A stretch of 64,000 bases of DNA, from assembly GCA_039029395.1 (NCBI GenBank), contig JBCCGG010000014.1, positions 1 through 64,000 of the forward strand, written 5' to 3'. Shown here one piece after another: positions 9,965 through 23,521 of the stretch (its first letter is position 1; each line of letters begins with the position of its first letter). Source of the DNA: JBCCGG01 sp039029395 (GTDB lineage: Bacteria; Pseudomonadota; Alphaproteobacteria; Kiloniellales; JAKSDN01). The notes below the pieces were generated by a model that was given only the letters and a program-made list of their open reading frames with translations, made no database searches and was not told the DNA's origin. A program made the position numbers and the translations under genes.

Positions 9965-10120
9965 ATGAGTTTGGGTGAGATCGTTGTCGTTTTGGCCTTC
10001 GGACTGTTCTTCGCGCTCATTTACAGGGTGCTCAGCACCTTCCACTACGGAAAAATGCGCCGGAAGGAGAAGGCGACGAATACGCCGCTTGAAGATAAAC
10101 GGCGGCACAAGAGGAAATGA
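9965..10120 (+). CDS. Small single-helix membrane protein (51 aa)
   Basis: A short frame beginning ATG AGT TTG GGT GAG and ending AAA TGA. It encodes one N-terminal transmembrane helix (EIVVVLAFGLFFALIYRVL) followed by a strongly basic, charged tail (MRRKEK.., DKRRHKRK). The helix-then-basic-tail layout obeys the positive-inside rule with the tail in the cytoplasm and is typical of real small membrane proteins. No family is recognised. The upstream ribosome site is weak (AGAG about 10 nt before the ATG), which keeps confidence moderate. It converges on the terminator at 10213-10244. Confidence 0.45.
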   Translation: MSLGEIVVVLAFGLFFALIYRVLSTFHYGKMRRKEKATNTPLEDKRRHKRK

Positions 10121-10212
10121 CCCAACGTCCCTGATCAGTAGGGGGTCCAAAAGCACCGCACTGCTGTTACCCCATCTGTTACCCCTAACCCCACTTGGCA
10201 AACCTTCAGAAC

Positions 10213-10244
10213 AAAAAAAGCCCCTAGGTCAATGACCTAGGGGC
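10213..10244 (-). terminator. Rho-independent terminator
   Basis: A perfect 12-bp stem with a one-nucleotide centre (GCCCCTAGGTCA / TGACCTAGGGGC, 10220-10244), followed on the minus strand by seven T residues (10219-10213). It ends minus-strand transcription from the LysR gene or from the structured RNA candidate just upstream. The plus-strand side has no T run, so it acts in one direction only. Confidence 0.85.
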
Positions 10245-10470
10245 AAGTCGAACAGGGAGGCTTCACGTCTGGGAGACGTAGGATCCTAAAAGGACCCCAT
10301 CCGGGCCGAAACACCCGGATCTCGCTGCCGGCCCCAAAAAGAACCGGCGAATCCCGTTGATGCTGCACCGCAACATCATGGCTATTAACATAATCACCCG
10401 GTGGCCAAAGTCCAACCCCATTCGGACAGACGGGCCATGCGGTTTTTGCATGGCTTGGGGCCAGACGCCC
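10220..10470 (-). ncRNA. Candidate structured RNA or 3' UTR
   Basis: Between the LysR stop codon and the terminator, the minus strand forms a row of stable hairpins. They are GCCATGC/GCATGGC with a 7-nt loop (10434-10454), an 8-bp stem with one G-U pair closing on GGT (10359-10377), GCCGG/CCGGC (10327-10348), ATCCGGG/CCCGGAT (10299-10320), CGTCT/AGACG with a 3-nt loop (10266-10278), and the terminator stem. No convincing protein is encoded. I do not see signatures of RNase P RNA, tmRNA, SRP RNA or a tRNA. It may be an independent small RNA or a long 3' UTR processed from the LysR mRNA; the 5' end is a guess. Confidence 0.4.
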
Positions 10471-10483
10471 GGGAACTATGGGC

Positions 10484-11377
10484 TCAGAATTTCGATTCGG
10501 CGACCTTGCGCAGCAAAAAGTCGCGGAAAACCTTGGTGCGCTTGTTGTTGCGCAGCTCCTCGGGATAAACGAAGTATGCGTCAATCTGGGGCCCCTCCAG
10601 ATCAGGCAGAATGTTCATCAGGTCGCTCGCGTCCTGCACCATGAACTCCGGCAGGGCGCCGATGCCGGTGCCGCTTTGGACCGCGCGCATCACCGCGTAG
10701 ACGTTGTTCACGGTCATCGACGGGCGCCGCGGGTGACCGTCCTTGCGGCCGACCTCCAAGAGCCAGTTGACGTTGGGCACCGGCGGCCGGGTGTCGTGGC
10801 CGTAGACCACGATGCGGTGCTTGTCCAAGTCCTCGGCCGAGCCCGGCATACCTTCCTTCTTGATGTAGCTGCTGGCGGCATAGACGTGCATGTGCATGGT
10901 CAGCAGATGGCGCTGGATCAAATCGGCCTGGCGCGGCGGCGAGAGCCGCACCGCGACGTCGGCCTCGCGCATGGAAAGGTCCAAGTCCTTGTCGGACAGG
11001 ATCAAATGGACCTCGATCTCCGGATAGACCTCGACGAACTGGCGCATGCGCGGCGCCAGCCAAGTCGAGCCGAAGGCCACCGTGGTGGTGATCTTGAGCG
11101 GTCCCTTGGGGCGGTCCTTGCTCTCGGTCAGAATCGCTTCGGTCATCGACAGTTTGCCGAACACATCGTGCGCCGTTCGATAGAGCACCTCGCCCTGCTC
11201 GGTCAGCACCAGGCCTCGGGCGTGGCGATGAAACAGCGGCACGCGCAAGGACTCTTCAAGCGCCGAGATCTGGCGGCTGACCGCCGATTGGCTCAGGTTC
11301 AGGGTGTCGCCGGCATGGGTGAAGCTGCCGGCCTCGGCGACGGCGTGAAAGATCCGCAGCTTGTCCCAATCCATCAT
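10484..11377 (-). CDS. LysR-family transcriptional regulator
   Basis: 297 residues. The N-terminal winged helix-turn-helix is clear (residues ~4-63: IFHAVAEAGSFTHAGDTLNL, SQSAVSRQISALE), followed by a type 2 periplasmic-binding-like effector domain (~90-290). The length is normal for LTTRs. Two adjacent ATGs at 11377 and 11374 follow an AAGGGAG site. It lies 145 bp downstream of trxB on the same strand and ends just before the structured RNA/terminator region. Its effector and targets cannot be read from the sequence. Proximity to trxB hints at redox or amino-acid-linked control but does not prove it. Confidence 0.92.
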   Translation of the reverse strand: MMDWDKLRIFHAVAEAGSFTHAGDTLNLSQSAVSRQISALEESLRVPLFHRHARGLVLTEQGEVLYRTAHDVFGKLSMTEAILTESKDRPKGPLKITTTVAFGSTWLAPRMRQFVEVYPEIEVHLILSDKDLDLSMREADVAVRLSPPRQADLIQRHLLTMHMHVYAASSYIKKEGMPGSAEDLDKHRIVVYGHDTRPPVPNVNWLLEVGRKDGHPRRPSMTVNNVYAVMRAVQSGTGIGALPEFMVQDASDLMNILPDLEGPQIDAYFVYPEELRNNKRTKVFRDFLLRKVAESKF

Positions 11378-11522
11378 GTCCCGTGTACTCCCTTGTGAGA
11401 GGGGAGCCTCAATCCATTGCTAACAAGAGCCTGGTCGGAGAGCCTTGATTTTGAGCCGGCGCTTCTTGCCCCCGGGGCGCGCGGCTGGCGAACTATAGGG
11501 GATTTGCCGGCGCGAGTCTTGC

Positions 11523-12491
11523 CTACTCGGCGGCCTGGGCCTCCAGCGCCTCCTGCTCGGCCAGGAAACGCTCGGCCTCGAGCGCCGCCATGCAGCCCAT
11601 GCCGGCCGCGGTCACCGCCTGGCGGTAGACCTTGTCGCGCACGTCGCCGGCGGCATAGACCCCGGGGGTCTCGGTCGCCGTGGAGTCGGGCCGGGTCAGG
11701 ATGTAGTTCTCATCGTCGACCGCGAGCTTGTCCTTGAACAGCTCGGTCGCCGGGTCGTGGCCGATCGCAATGAAGAGGCCGTCGACCGCCAGCTCCGAGG
11801 TCGCGTCGCTGGCCACGTTGCGGACCGTCAGCCCGGTCACGCCAAGCGGCTCGTCCGTGCCCTTGACCTCCTCCACCACATGGTCCCACAGCACCTCGAC
11901 CTTGGGATTGGCGAACAGGCGGTCCTGCAGCATCTTCTCAGCGCGGAGCTGGTCGCGCCGATGGATCAGGGTGACCTTGCTGGCGAAGTTGGTGAGGAAC
12001 AGCGCTTCCTCGACCGCGGTGTTGCCGCCGCCGACCACGGCGACTTCCTTGTCCCGATAGAAGAAACCGTCGCACGTAGCGCAGGCCGAGACGCCGAAGC
12101 CGCGGAACTTGGTCTCGCTGTCGAGCCCCAGCCAACGCGCCTGTGCGCCGGTTGCGATGATCAAGGTCTCGCCCAGGTAAACGTTGCCCGAGTCGCCCGT
12201 GCAGCGGAAGGGCCGGCGGCAAAGGTCGACCTCGGTGATCAGGTCGCCGTGCATTATCGTGCCCACTGCTTCTGCCTGGGCGCGCATTTGCTCCATCAGC
12301 CAGGGGCCCTGGATGACTTCCGCAAAGCCGGGATAGTTCTCCACGTCGGTTGTGATCGACATCTGACCGCCCGGCTGCAGGCCCTGGACCAAGTGCGGTT
12401 CCAGGTTGGCCCGCGCGGCGTAGACCGCGGCCGTGTAGCCGGCCGGTCCGGCACCGAGAATCAGGACCTTCGTGTGGTGTTCTTGCGCCAT
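11523..12491 (-). CDS. trxB: Thioredoxin reductase
   Basis: 322 residues, the usual size of low-molecular-weight bacterial TrxB. It passes electrons from NADPH through FAD and a redox-active disulfide to thioredoxin in the cytoplasm. Visible motifs are the FAD-binding LGAGPAGYTAAVYAAR (residues ~12-27), the active-site CATC at 137-140, the NADPH-binding VVGGGNTAVEEA, and the C-terminal FAD motif GVYAAGDVRDKVYRQAVTAA. The first 7 residues (MAQEHHT) precede the first beta-strand, supporting the chosen ATG. It lies between the DUF4166 gene (89 bp upstream) and the LysR gene on the same strand. Confidence 0.98.
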   Translation of the reverse strand: MAQEHHTKVLILGAGPAGYTAAVYAARANLEPHLVQGLQPGGQMSITTDVENYPGFAEVIQGPWLMEQMRAQAEAVGTIMHGDLITEVDLCRRPFRCTGDSGNVYLGETLIIATGAQARWLGLDSETKFRGFGVSACATCDGFFYRDKEVAVVGGGNTAVEEALFLTNFASKVTLIHRRDQLRAEKMLQDRLFANPKVEVLWDHVVEEVKGTDEPLGVTGLTVRNVASDATSELAVDGLFIAIGHDPATELFKDKLAVDDENYILTRPDSTATETPGVYAAGDVRDKVYRQAVTAAGMGCMAALEAERFLAEQEALEAQAAE

Positions 12492-12580
12492 GGCGGGGCC
12501 TTTCGGGAAAATCCGGAGTATTCAGAAAGTCGATGACCTGAATCTAGAGATGCACCCCCTGCCCTGCAAGGGAGCGGCCG

Positions 12581-13132
12581 TTACGAGGTCTTAGATTCCC
12601 TCAGCCAGCCCTGGTAATGGATCAATAGACCGGCAAGCGGCAGGCGAATCGCCACATCGAAGGCGAAGAGGCCTTCGCGAACCCGTTCGTTGGCCTCAAC
12701 CAAGGGCCAAAGACGGCGCGGCACCGGCAGACCGAGAATCCAGACCCGACAGAGCACCAGATCGAGTCCCTCGGGCCGGGCGCGCGGTTCCAATAGGAAG
12801 TTCATCGGCCCTATGCGCTCGATCAAGTGGCCGGGCCGCCTGGCGGCGCTCTGGTGGCTCCTTAGCCCCACGCCGCCGAAGTGGCGCTGCCAGGTCTCGC
12901 CGCCCCGACTCGGCTGGAAAGTCACGGTAACCGGCACGTCGCTGCCTGCCGACGGTAGCCCCATGAGGCACCCGAACAGTCGGGCCAGCGGGTGTGCGCC
13001 GCGCCGAATCTGGCACAACCCGGATACTGTGACCGGCGCTGTAACGTCATGGAGACTTTGGATCTTGCCCGGCAAGCGGTCGAATTGGACGCCAAGCACC
13101 TGGCGGTACAGCGGTGCCTTTCGCTCAGGCAT
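12581..13132 (-). CDS. DUF4166-domain protein
   Basis: 183 residues from the ATG at 13132, which follows GGGAG by about 7 nt and overlaps the end of the preceding gene by 8 bp. The whole protein resembles DUF4166 (LYRQVLGVQFDRLPGKIQSL near the start; WQRHFGGVGLRS; a GPMNFLLE segment; LLIHYQGWLR at the end). In many bacteria this domain is fused to the C-terminus of a saccharopine-dehydrogenase-like protein. Here the two are separate but overlapping genes, which supports a joint function. The biochemical role of the domain is not known to me. Confidence 0.8.
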   Translation of the reverse strand: MPERKAPLYRQVLGVQFDRLPGKIQSLHDVTAPVTVSGLCQIRRGAHPLARLFGCLMGLPSAGSDVPVTVTFQPSRGGETWQRHFGGVGLRSHQSAARRPGHLIERIGPMNFLLEPRARPEGLDLVLCRVWILGLPVPRRLWPLVEANERVREGLFAFDVAIRLPLAGLLIHYQGWLRESKTS

Positions 13133-14273
13133 CGAAAGTCTCCCAGGCGCTGGAGATCGCCAGATCCTCTGCCGACTCGGCAAAGTCAGCCAAAGCGAAC
13201 AGCCCCAGACAAGGCCGGGCGCCCGCGGCCAAACCGCCGCGCGCCAATTGGCGCGTCAAGATCACCACCGGCAAACAGGGTACGAAGGGCCCGTGATTTC
13301 GCTCGGCGATCAGTGTCCAAACCCGACGCTCCCGCTGGCCATCTGCCGTCGTGGCGACGATCTCGACGTACATGGCGCCTCGATCGCCACCCAGCGCCCG
13401 GAGCGGCCGGGAGAACGCGTCGGCAAGCGCTGCCAGTGGCGCAAGGGACGCCAGCAAACCCAAGCGCACCAGCCAGCTCAGACTCCAAAGGCAGAGCATC
13501 AGCGACGTGAGCTCCATACCAGCGTGGAAGGAGACCGTCTTAACCGGCGCGTAGCGGGTCGGGAAGAGGCTCAGATCCGGAACGTCGCAGGCCGCCAAGA
13601 GGCGCGCACCAATCGGCGGCGCGCCGGGCGCGTGAAAATGCCAGCGCTGAAGATCCTGCAGGCCGACCGTTCGCTGCCAGCGGCCGTCGCGCCACTGGGC
13701 GATCGGCTGCCCGCCATAGGATAGGATCCCGGCAATCGCGCCGCGTCCCAAGGGCGCGCGGCTGCCCGGGGAGATGCCGACCGCGATACTTTCGATGGCA
13801 GCGAGACCAGCCGCCAGATGATCGACAATGGCCGAGGACAGGCCGGGCACGCTGCTAACCCCAGTGACCGCAACCACCCCAGCCGCCCGCGCGGCCTGGT
13901 CGAGACGCGCAAATCCGCACACGAAGTCCCGTCCATCTGCCAGGTCCAGATAGTGCACGCCGTGAGCGATGCAGCACTCGGCGACGCCGTAGTCCTGGCC
14001 CTGATACGGCCCGGCGGCGTGGATCACCAGGTCGAGCGAGCGTTCGCCCAGCACGCGCGCCAAGGATCCCGACAGGCCCTCGAGCCCGATCCCTTCCACT
14101 TCAGCGGCCGGGTGCTCGCCGCCAAGCTTTCGCGCCATGGCTTGGGCTTTGACCGCAGAGCGCCCCGCCAACAGGATCGAGACCGCGGGCTCCCGTGCCA
14201 GACGCTGGCAGATGCGCTGGCCGAAAACGCCCGTGCCGCCGAGCACGAGAATCCGAAAGGGTGCCGAATTCAC
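13125..14273 (-). CDS. Saccharopine dehydrogenase-like NAD(P)-binding protein
   Basis: 382 residues from a GTG start at 14273 that overlaps the previous stop codon as GTGA and follows GGAGATACC. A Rossmann fold opens the protein (FRILVLGGTGVFGQRICQRL), followed by a segment with LVIHAAGPYQGQ and a YLDLADGRDFV motif typical of saccharopine-dehydrogenase-like reductases. The C-terminal third contains a hydrophobic stretch (SLMLCLWSLSWLVRLGLLASL) that could be membrane-associated. It is co-translated with the DUF4166 gene and with the DCC-family gene. The substrate is unknown; family membership does not imply lysine metabolism. Confidence 0.85.
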   Translation of the reverse strand: MNSAPFRILVLGGTGVFGQRICQRLAREPAVSILLAGRSAVKAQAMARKLGGEHPAAEVEGIGLEGLSGSLARVLGERSLDLVIHAAGPYQGQDYGVAECCIAHGVHYLDLADGRDFVCGFARLDQAARAAGVVAVTGVSSVPGLSSAIVDHLAAGLAAIESIAVGISPGSRAPLGRGAIAGILSYGGQPIAQWRDGRWQRTVGLQDLQRWHFHAPGAPPIGARLLAACDVPDLSLFPTRYAPVKTVSFHAGMELTSLMLCLWSLSWLVRLGLLASLAPLAALADAFSRPLRALGGDRGAMYVEIVATTADGQRERRVWTLIAERNHGPFVPCLPVVILTRQLARGGLAAGARPCLGLFALADFAESAEDLAISSAWETFDA

Positions 14274-14704
14274 GAAAGGTATCTCCAGGCGCTCTCCGGC
14301 GGCGGTAGGTCGCAGACATCTCTCCGCCCGAACAGGCGGTAGCGATTCCGGGCAACGCGGTCGTAGCCCCAGTCGCGCAGGCCCCGCGGCAGGATCGCCA
14401 GCCCGGTCAGCCAGGACCAAGGTCGCGGCAGGTCCCGGCAGACCTCCAAGACCGAATCGGACTTGGTGTAGGCACGGCCTTGCTTGACCAGCAGATTGCT
14501 GTCCCAGTCGCGCAAAGGTTGATCGTACTGGGCCAAAATCGACTGCCCAAGCGGCGACTGCATAGCAATGAAGCGAAAGCGCCCGTCTCGATCACGCCTC
14601 GAGACAAAGCGCACGAAGCCCGAGCAAAGGGCGCAAACCCCATCATAAAGAATCAGCTGATGGGACTCGATTGGAGCGACAGAATCGGGCGGATCTAAGG
14701 ACAT
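14270..14704 (-). CDS. DCC-family thiol-disulfide oxidoreductase-like protein (DUF393)
   Basis: 144 residues. The family signature YDGVCALC (residues ~20-27) supplies the two cysteines of a thioredoxin-like CxxC-type site, followed by GFVRFVSRRD. The rest (DSVLEVCRDL, LPRGLRDWGYDRVARNRY) matches the usual DCC protein layout and length. It overlaps the saccharopine-dehydrogenase-like gene by 4 nt and lies 74 bp downstream of the ELM1-like gene on the same strand, so these probably form one operon. The physiological partner is unknown. Confidence 0.9.
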   Translation of the reverse strand: MSLDPPDSVAPIESHQLILYDGVCALCSGFVRFVSRRDRDGRFRFIAMQSPLGQSILAQYDQPLRDWDSNLLVKQGRAYTKSDSVLEVCRDLPRPWSWLTGLAILPRGLRDWGYDRVARNRYRLFGRRDVCDLPPPESAWRYLS

Positions 14705-14778
14705 CTAGCGCTTCGCGAACCCCATGCCAGTTTGGCGTTGCTCCACTCTTTTGGATCTAGGAAATCCAGACGCACGGG

Positions 14779-15762
14779 TCAATGATTCGTTGTGTCCTTG
14801 GAGCGATTGACAAGACGATGACGGATCTCGCCCGCCAAGCGCGCGCTTTCGGCGAGAGGCGCGTAGGTCCAGATCTCGAGCTGGCCCGCGAAGGGGCGGG
14901 CGATGCCCGCTTGGCGGAGCGAGTCGTGAAAGCGCGTGAACTTGGGCGATCCGCCATCGATGCCGGCAACGTAGAGCGGCTTGCCGGTTCCCGCCGCCTC
15001 GCACGCCATTGAGACCGAGTCGCCGGTCACAACGATGTGGTCGGCCAACGCCAGCAGACCGAAGTAGGGATTTTCGCCGCTGCCATCCCAGATCATGGCG
15101 CCACTGCCTTGTAGTGCAACCCTAAGGGCACCGGCGGCCGCAGACGGCGTACGCCGAGACAGGGTCACCATGAGGCCGGCGCCCTCTTCATTGGTCAGGC
15201 CGGCAAGCCGGCCCCCCAGAGCGCGGGCATTTTCCTCGGTCATTCGGTGGGTCCGGCTGGTGCCGCCGATCAGCGCGGCGACACGAGGGCGGGGCAAGGT
15301 CTCGTAGGAGGGGGCGAACTGCGCGGCGGCGGCGGCCAATCGTTCGGGTGTCACCCGGGTCAGGGCGCCCCGGCTGGTCAATACATTGGGCCCGCGCAGT
15401 CGATCGTGCTCAGGCACCACCACCAAATCGAAGCGCGCCGGCGGCAGCTTGGCGTCTTGGATCTGCACCACGAAGCTGGCACCAGCGCTGGCTTTGCGCA
15501 AGGCGGCACCGACCGGCGCCGTCGTGCGGCCACAGGCTATGATCAGCGCGGGCCAGGGCGGCGTGGGCCGAGCCTCCAAGAAATGGACGGCACCTAAGGC
15601 ATCGGGCCACAGACGGGGCGGCAGCCAGCGCCAGGGTGCCTTGACCTCGAGTCGCAGGATCCGGACTTGGCAGCCGAGCGCCTCGGCCAGACCGAGGCTC
15701 TGGTTCTCGTGGCCGGCCTTGCCGTCGCTCAGGATCCAGCAGTCTGGCGCTTGGTTTGCCAT
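14779..15762 (-). CDS. ELM1-like (DUF1022) protein
   Basis: 327 residues from the ATG at 15762; longer frames upstream run into the divergent promoter region and show no homology-like features. The N-terminus (CWILSDGKAGHENQSLGLAE) and the central VVPEHDRLRGPNVL and AALIGGTSRTHRMT segments are typical of the bacterial relatives of plant mitochondrial fission protein ELM1. The C-terminal part (VTGDSVSMACEAAGTGKPL) resembles the nucleotide-sugar side of GT-B glycosyltransferases, so a glycosyltransferase-like activity is plausible but undemonstrated. It is the first gene of the apparent four-gene operon ending at 12581. Confidence 0.88.
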   Translation of the reverse strand: MANQAPDCWILSDGKAGHENQSLGLAEALGCQVRILRLEVKAPWRWLPPRLWPDALGAVHFLEARPTPPWPALIIACGRTTAPVGAALRKASAGASFVVQIQDAKLPPARFDLVVVPEHDRLRGPNVLTSRGALTRVTPERLAAAAAQFAPSYETLPRPRVAALIGGTSRTHRMTEENARALGGRLAGLTNEEGAGLMVTLSRRTPSAAAGALRVALQGSGAMIWDGSGENPYFGLLALADHIVVTGDSVSMACEAAGTGKPLYVAGIDGGSPKFTRFHDSLRQAGIARPFAGQLEIWTYAPLAESARLAGEIRHRLVNRSKDTTNH

Positions 15763-15897
15763 GGTCTGGCACTCTTGCCGTGCACCGGTCGCCGCGCAAG
15801 CCGTTTGGCAAACGCTCTTTTGTTGAAGGGAGCCGGATTGGGAAATATAATTGCGCGCATTAGCCACGCGACGACATAGCCTTGCGGGAGAAGCGCC

Positions 15898-16395
15898 ATG
15901 CGCCGGGTCAAGCTCGACCGGATCGATCTCAAGATCATTCGGGACCTTCAGGCCGACGGCCGGATGACCAATGTGGAGCTGTCCCAGCGTGCCGGCATTT
16001 CGGCGCCACCCTGCTTGCGCCGGGTGCGGGCGCTCGAGCAGGCCGGCTACATCCGTGGCTATCACGCGGAGGTCGACGCCGAGCGCCTGGGCTTCGAGGT
16101 CATGTTCTTCGCCCTGGTCGGCCTGGACAATCAGTCGGATGCGGTCTTAAGCGGCTTCGAGCAGACGGTCGGCCATTGGCCAGAGGTGCGCGAGTGCCAC
16201 ATGGCGCGCGGCCCCCATGACTTCGTGCTCAAGATCGTCGCCTTCAACACAGCGCACGAAAACGAGCTGACCCAAAAGCTGACCGCAGCACCCCACGTCG
16301 CCACGGTGCAGACCATGCAGGTCATCAGAACCTCGAAGGACGTCGCAGGCGTGCCGCTGGAGCTGGAGCCTCAAGACCCAGCCCTCGACGGTTAG
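15898..16395 (+). CDS. Lrp/AsnC-family transcriptional regulator
   Basis: 165 residues. It has an N-terminal AsnC-type helix-turn-helix (LDRIDLKIIRDLQADGRMTN, then LSQRAGISAPPCLRRVRALE) and a C-terminal RAM/ligand-binding domain. The start follows GGGAGAAG. It is transcribed divergently from the ELM1-like gene and its stop codon overlaps that of greA on the opposite strand (TTAG, 16392-16395). Such proteins usually bind amino acids and act as octamers; the ligand is not predictable here. Confidence 0.95.
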   Translation: MRRVKLDRIDLKIIRDLQADGRMTNVELSQRAGISAPPCLRRVRALEQAGYIRGYHAEVDAERLGFEVMFFALVGLDNQSDAVLSGFEQTVGHWPEVRECHMARGPHDFVLKIVAFNTAHENELTQKLTAAPHVATVQTMQVIRTSKDVAGVPLELEPQDPALDG

Positions 16396-16868
16396 ACGAA
16401 CCGTATTTCCAGAATTTCGTAAGTCTTCTCGCCCTTGGGCGTGGTGACGTCGACCGAGTCGCCGACCTCCTTGCCGATCAGGGCGCGCGCCAAGGGCGCG
16501 GTGATCGCCAGACGGCCGGCCTTGACGTCGGCCTCGAGTTCGCCGACCAACTGATAGGTCAGCTCCTCTTCGGTGTATTCGTCGACCAGTTTGACGGTGG
16601 CGCCGAAGGTCACCGTATCGCCCGACAGGCTCGAGACGTCGATCACCTGGGCTCGGGCCATCTTGTCCTCAAGCTCGGCCACGCGGCCCTCGATGAAGCT
16701 CTGGCGTTCGCGCGCCGCGTGGTACTCGGCGTTCTCCGACAGATCGCCGTGCTCGCGCGCCGCGGCGATCGCCTTGATCACCTCGGGCCGGGCCACGGAC
16801 TTCAGGTGCTTGAGCTCTTCTTCGACACGCGCCCACCCCGGGGCGGTCATTGGCACTTTGTCTTGCAT
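16392..16868 (-). CDS. greA: Transcription elongation factor GreA
   Basis: 158 residues from the ATG at 16868 (MQDKVPMT), the usual GreA start; an in-frame ATG 8 codons upstream is less likely. GreA stimulates RNA polymerase to cleave backtracked transcripts. The N-terminal coiled coil with the acidic tip is visible (HGDLSENAEYHAARERQSFI), followed by the C-terminal FKBP-like domain (VGDSVDVTTPKGEKTYEIL). It lies 74 bp downstream of carB on the same strand, an arrangement common in alphaproteobacteria. Confidence 0.98.
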   Translation of the reverse strand: MQDKVPMTAPGWARVEEELKHLKSVARPEVIKAIAAAREHGDLSENAEYHAARERQSFIEGRVAELEDKMARAQVIDVSSLSGDTVTFGATVKLVDEYTEEELTYQLVGELEADVKAGRLAITAPLARALIGKEVGDSVDVTTPKGEKTYEILEIRFV

Positions 16869-16942
16869 GCGTGGGTTCTCGATCCCGTCCAACCGCCGCC
16901 CCCTGCCGGTCCCAGGACCCGCCGAGGCGGCTCATACTTGGG

Positions 16943-20197
<3,255 letters not shown>

Positions 20198-20428
20198 GGA
20201 CACTCGCACGCAGCGCCGCCGGTCGCCCGGCGCGCGTTGAGACGGAACAGAGGTGAATCGCAAGTGCGACTTGTGCCACGGCGCCCCGGTCATGAAAAGC
20301 GGAAAGCAAGGGCATCGCGCACACGGACGCTTCAAGGCGAGTTGAAGCGCGGTGATTGGCGCCCCGTGGCGCTCGGCCCGACATGGCAGGCAAGGACCTG
20401 GAAACCACTCATCAAGAGGCACATAGCC

Positions 20429-20632
20429 ATGCGTAAAGTCGTCTTCGGAGCCCTCGCCCTGGCACTAACCGGGTTGGCCGCTCCGGTCTCCGCCCAGCCG
20501 ACCGGCCTCGAAGCGGGCGCCGTCGAGTTCGCCCGCGGCGGGCCGGATCGTGGCGCCGGCGAAACCGACCCCTTCCGGGAGTTGCGCCAGCAGAACAAGA
20601 GCAAAGGCAAATCAAAGAACGCGGAGGGCTAA
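20429..20632 (+). CDS. Small secreted protein (67 aa)
   Basis: It starts at an ATG preceded by AAGAGGCAC. Residues 1-22 form a clear Sec signal peptide (KVVFGALALALTGLAAPVSA with an AQ cleavage site). The mature part is only about 45 residues, polar, and ends in a lysine-rich tail (QQNKSKGKSKN). It is isolated between the divergent carB start and uvrB and is followed by a GC-rich hairpin. No family is recognised. Confidence 0.6.
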   Translation: MRKVVFGALALALTGLAAPVSAQPTGLEAGAVEFARGGPDRGAGETDPFRELRQQNKSKGKSKNAEG

Positions 20633-20647
20633 AGCCCGCCGCCTCTA

Positions 20648-20681
20648 GGCCGGGCCGGCGGACCCCCAGGCCGGCCCGGCC
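20648..20681. repeat. Strong GC hairpin after small secreted gene
   Basis: A perfect 11-bp inverted repeat (GGCCGGGCCGG / CCGGCCCGGCC) with a 12-nt loop, 16 bp after the stop of the 67-residue secreted protein and 57 bp before uvrB. There is no T run, so it is not a classical intrinsic terminator. It may still attenuate or protect the upstream mRNA. Confidence 0.5.
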
Positions 20682-20737
20682 GCCCCGCTCACGCTGCCCC
20701 CTTTGCCGGCGCGACCCTAGGGGCCATATTAGGGGCT

Positions 20738-22879
<2,142 letters not shown>

Positions 22880-22904
22880 GGCGCGTAGTGCCAGGAGGAC
22901 GAAG

Positions 22905-23312
22905 ATGGTGGAGAAAGTCGTCAAGAGCCCTGCCGAATGGCGCGACCTCTTGACCCGCGAGCAGTTTCACGTGACCCGGCGAGGCGGTACCGAGCGCGCC
23001 TTCACCGGCCGCTATCACGACTGCAAGATGCGTGGCGTTTATCTCTGCGTCTGCTGCGAGGCGGAGTTGTTTCATTCAGAGACCAAGTTCGATTCCCGTA
23101 CCGGCTGGCCATCGTTCTGGCAGCCGATCCACGAGCAGGCGGTTGCCGAACACGAGGACCGCACTCTGTGGATGGTGCGCACCGAGGTGACCTGCCAGCG
23201 CTGCGACGCTCACCTGGGCCATGTCTTTCCGGACGGGCCCGAGCCGACCGGCCTGCGCTATTGCATGAACTCCGCCGCGCTCAAGCTCCAGGCGGAGGGC
23301 GAGGGTGACTAA
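22905..23312 (+). CDS. msrB: Peptide-methionine (R)-S-oxide reductase
   Basis: 135 residues starting at an ATG with an AGGAGG site 7 nt upstream. It reduces methionine-R-sulfoxide in proteins, recycled by thioredoxin. The zinc ligands are two CxxC pairs (C48/C51 in CVCC and C97/C100 in CQRC), the family motif TGWPSFWQPI is at ~66-75, and the catalytic cysteine is C120 in RYCMNS. It lies 25 bp after uvrB and may be co-transcribed. TrxB in the same window would support its reduction cycle. Confidence 0.97.
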   Translation: MVEKVVKSPAEWRDLLTREQFHVTRRGGTERAFTGRYHDCKMRGVYLCVCCEAELFHSETKFDSRTGWPSFWQPIHEQAVAEHEDRTLWMVRTEVTCQRCDAHLGHVFPDGPEPTGLRYCMNSAALKLQAEGEGD

Positions 23313-23521
23313 AGCGTTGAATTTTCGGCCCCCGCACCGCATTTAGTCCTGAGTGGCACCGGCTCGCCGGTTGCCGCGCGTAGGGGGAAAGGCACGAATT
23401 GGATTGACGCGCCCCGGCCAGGGCGGGTCAGGTGTGGCCGGAACCTGCGGCCGAGCCTAGGTGGCGCCGAGCGGCACCGGACCCGGGCACGAGCGGCAGC
23501 ACGTCGGGACTGTGAAGCGTT

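Noticed and set aside
9776..10201. 141-codon minus-strand frame overlapping the small membrane protein
   Set aside because: Lies opposite the more convincing small membrane protein and shows an Arg/Pro-rich shadow composition.
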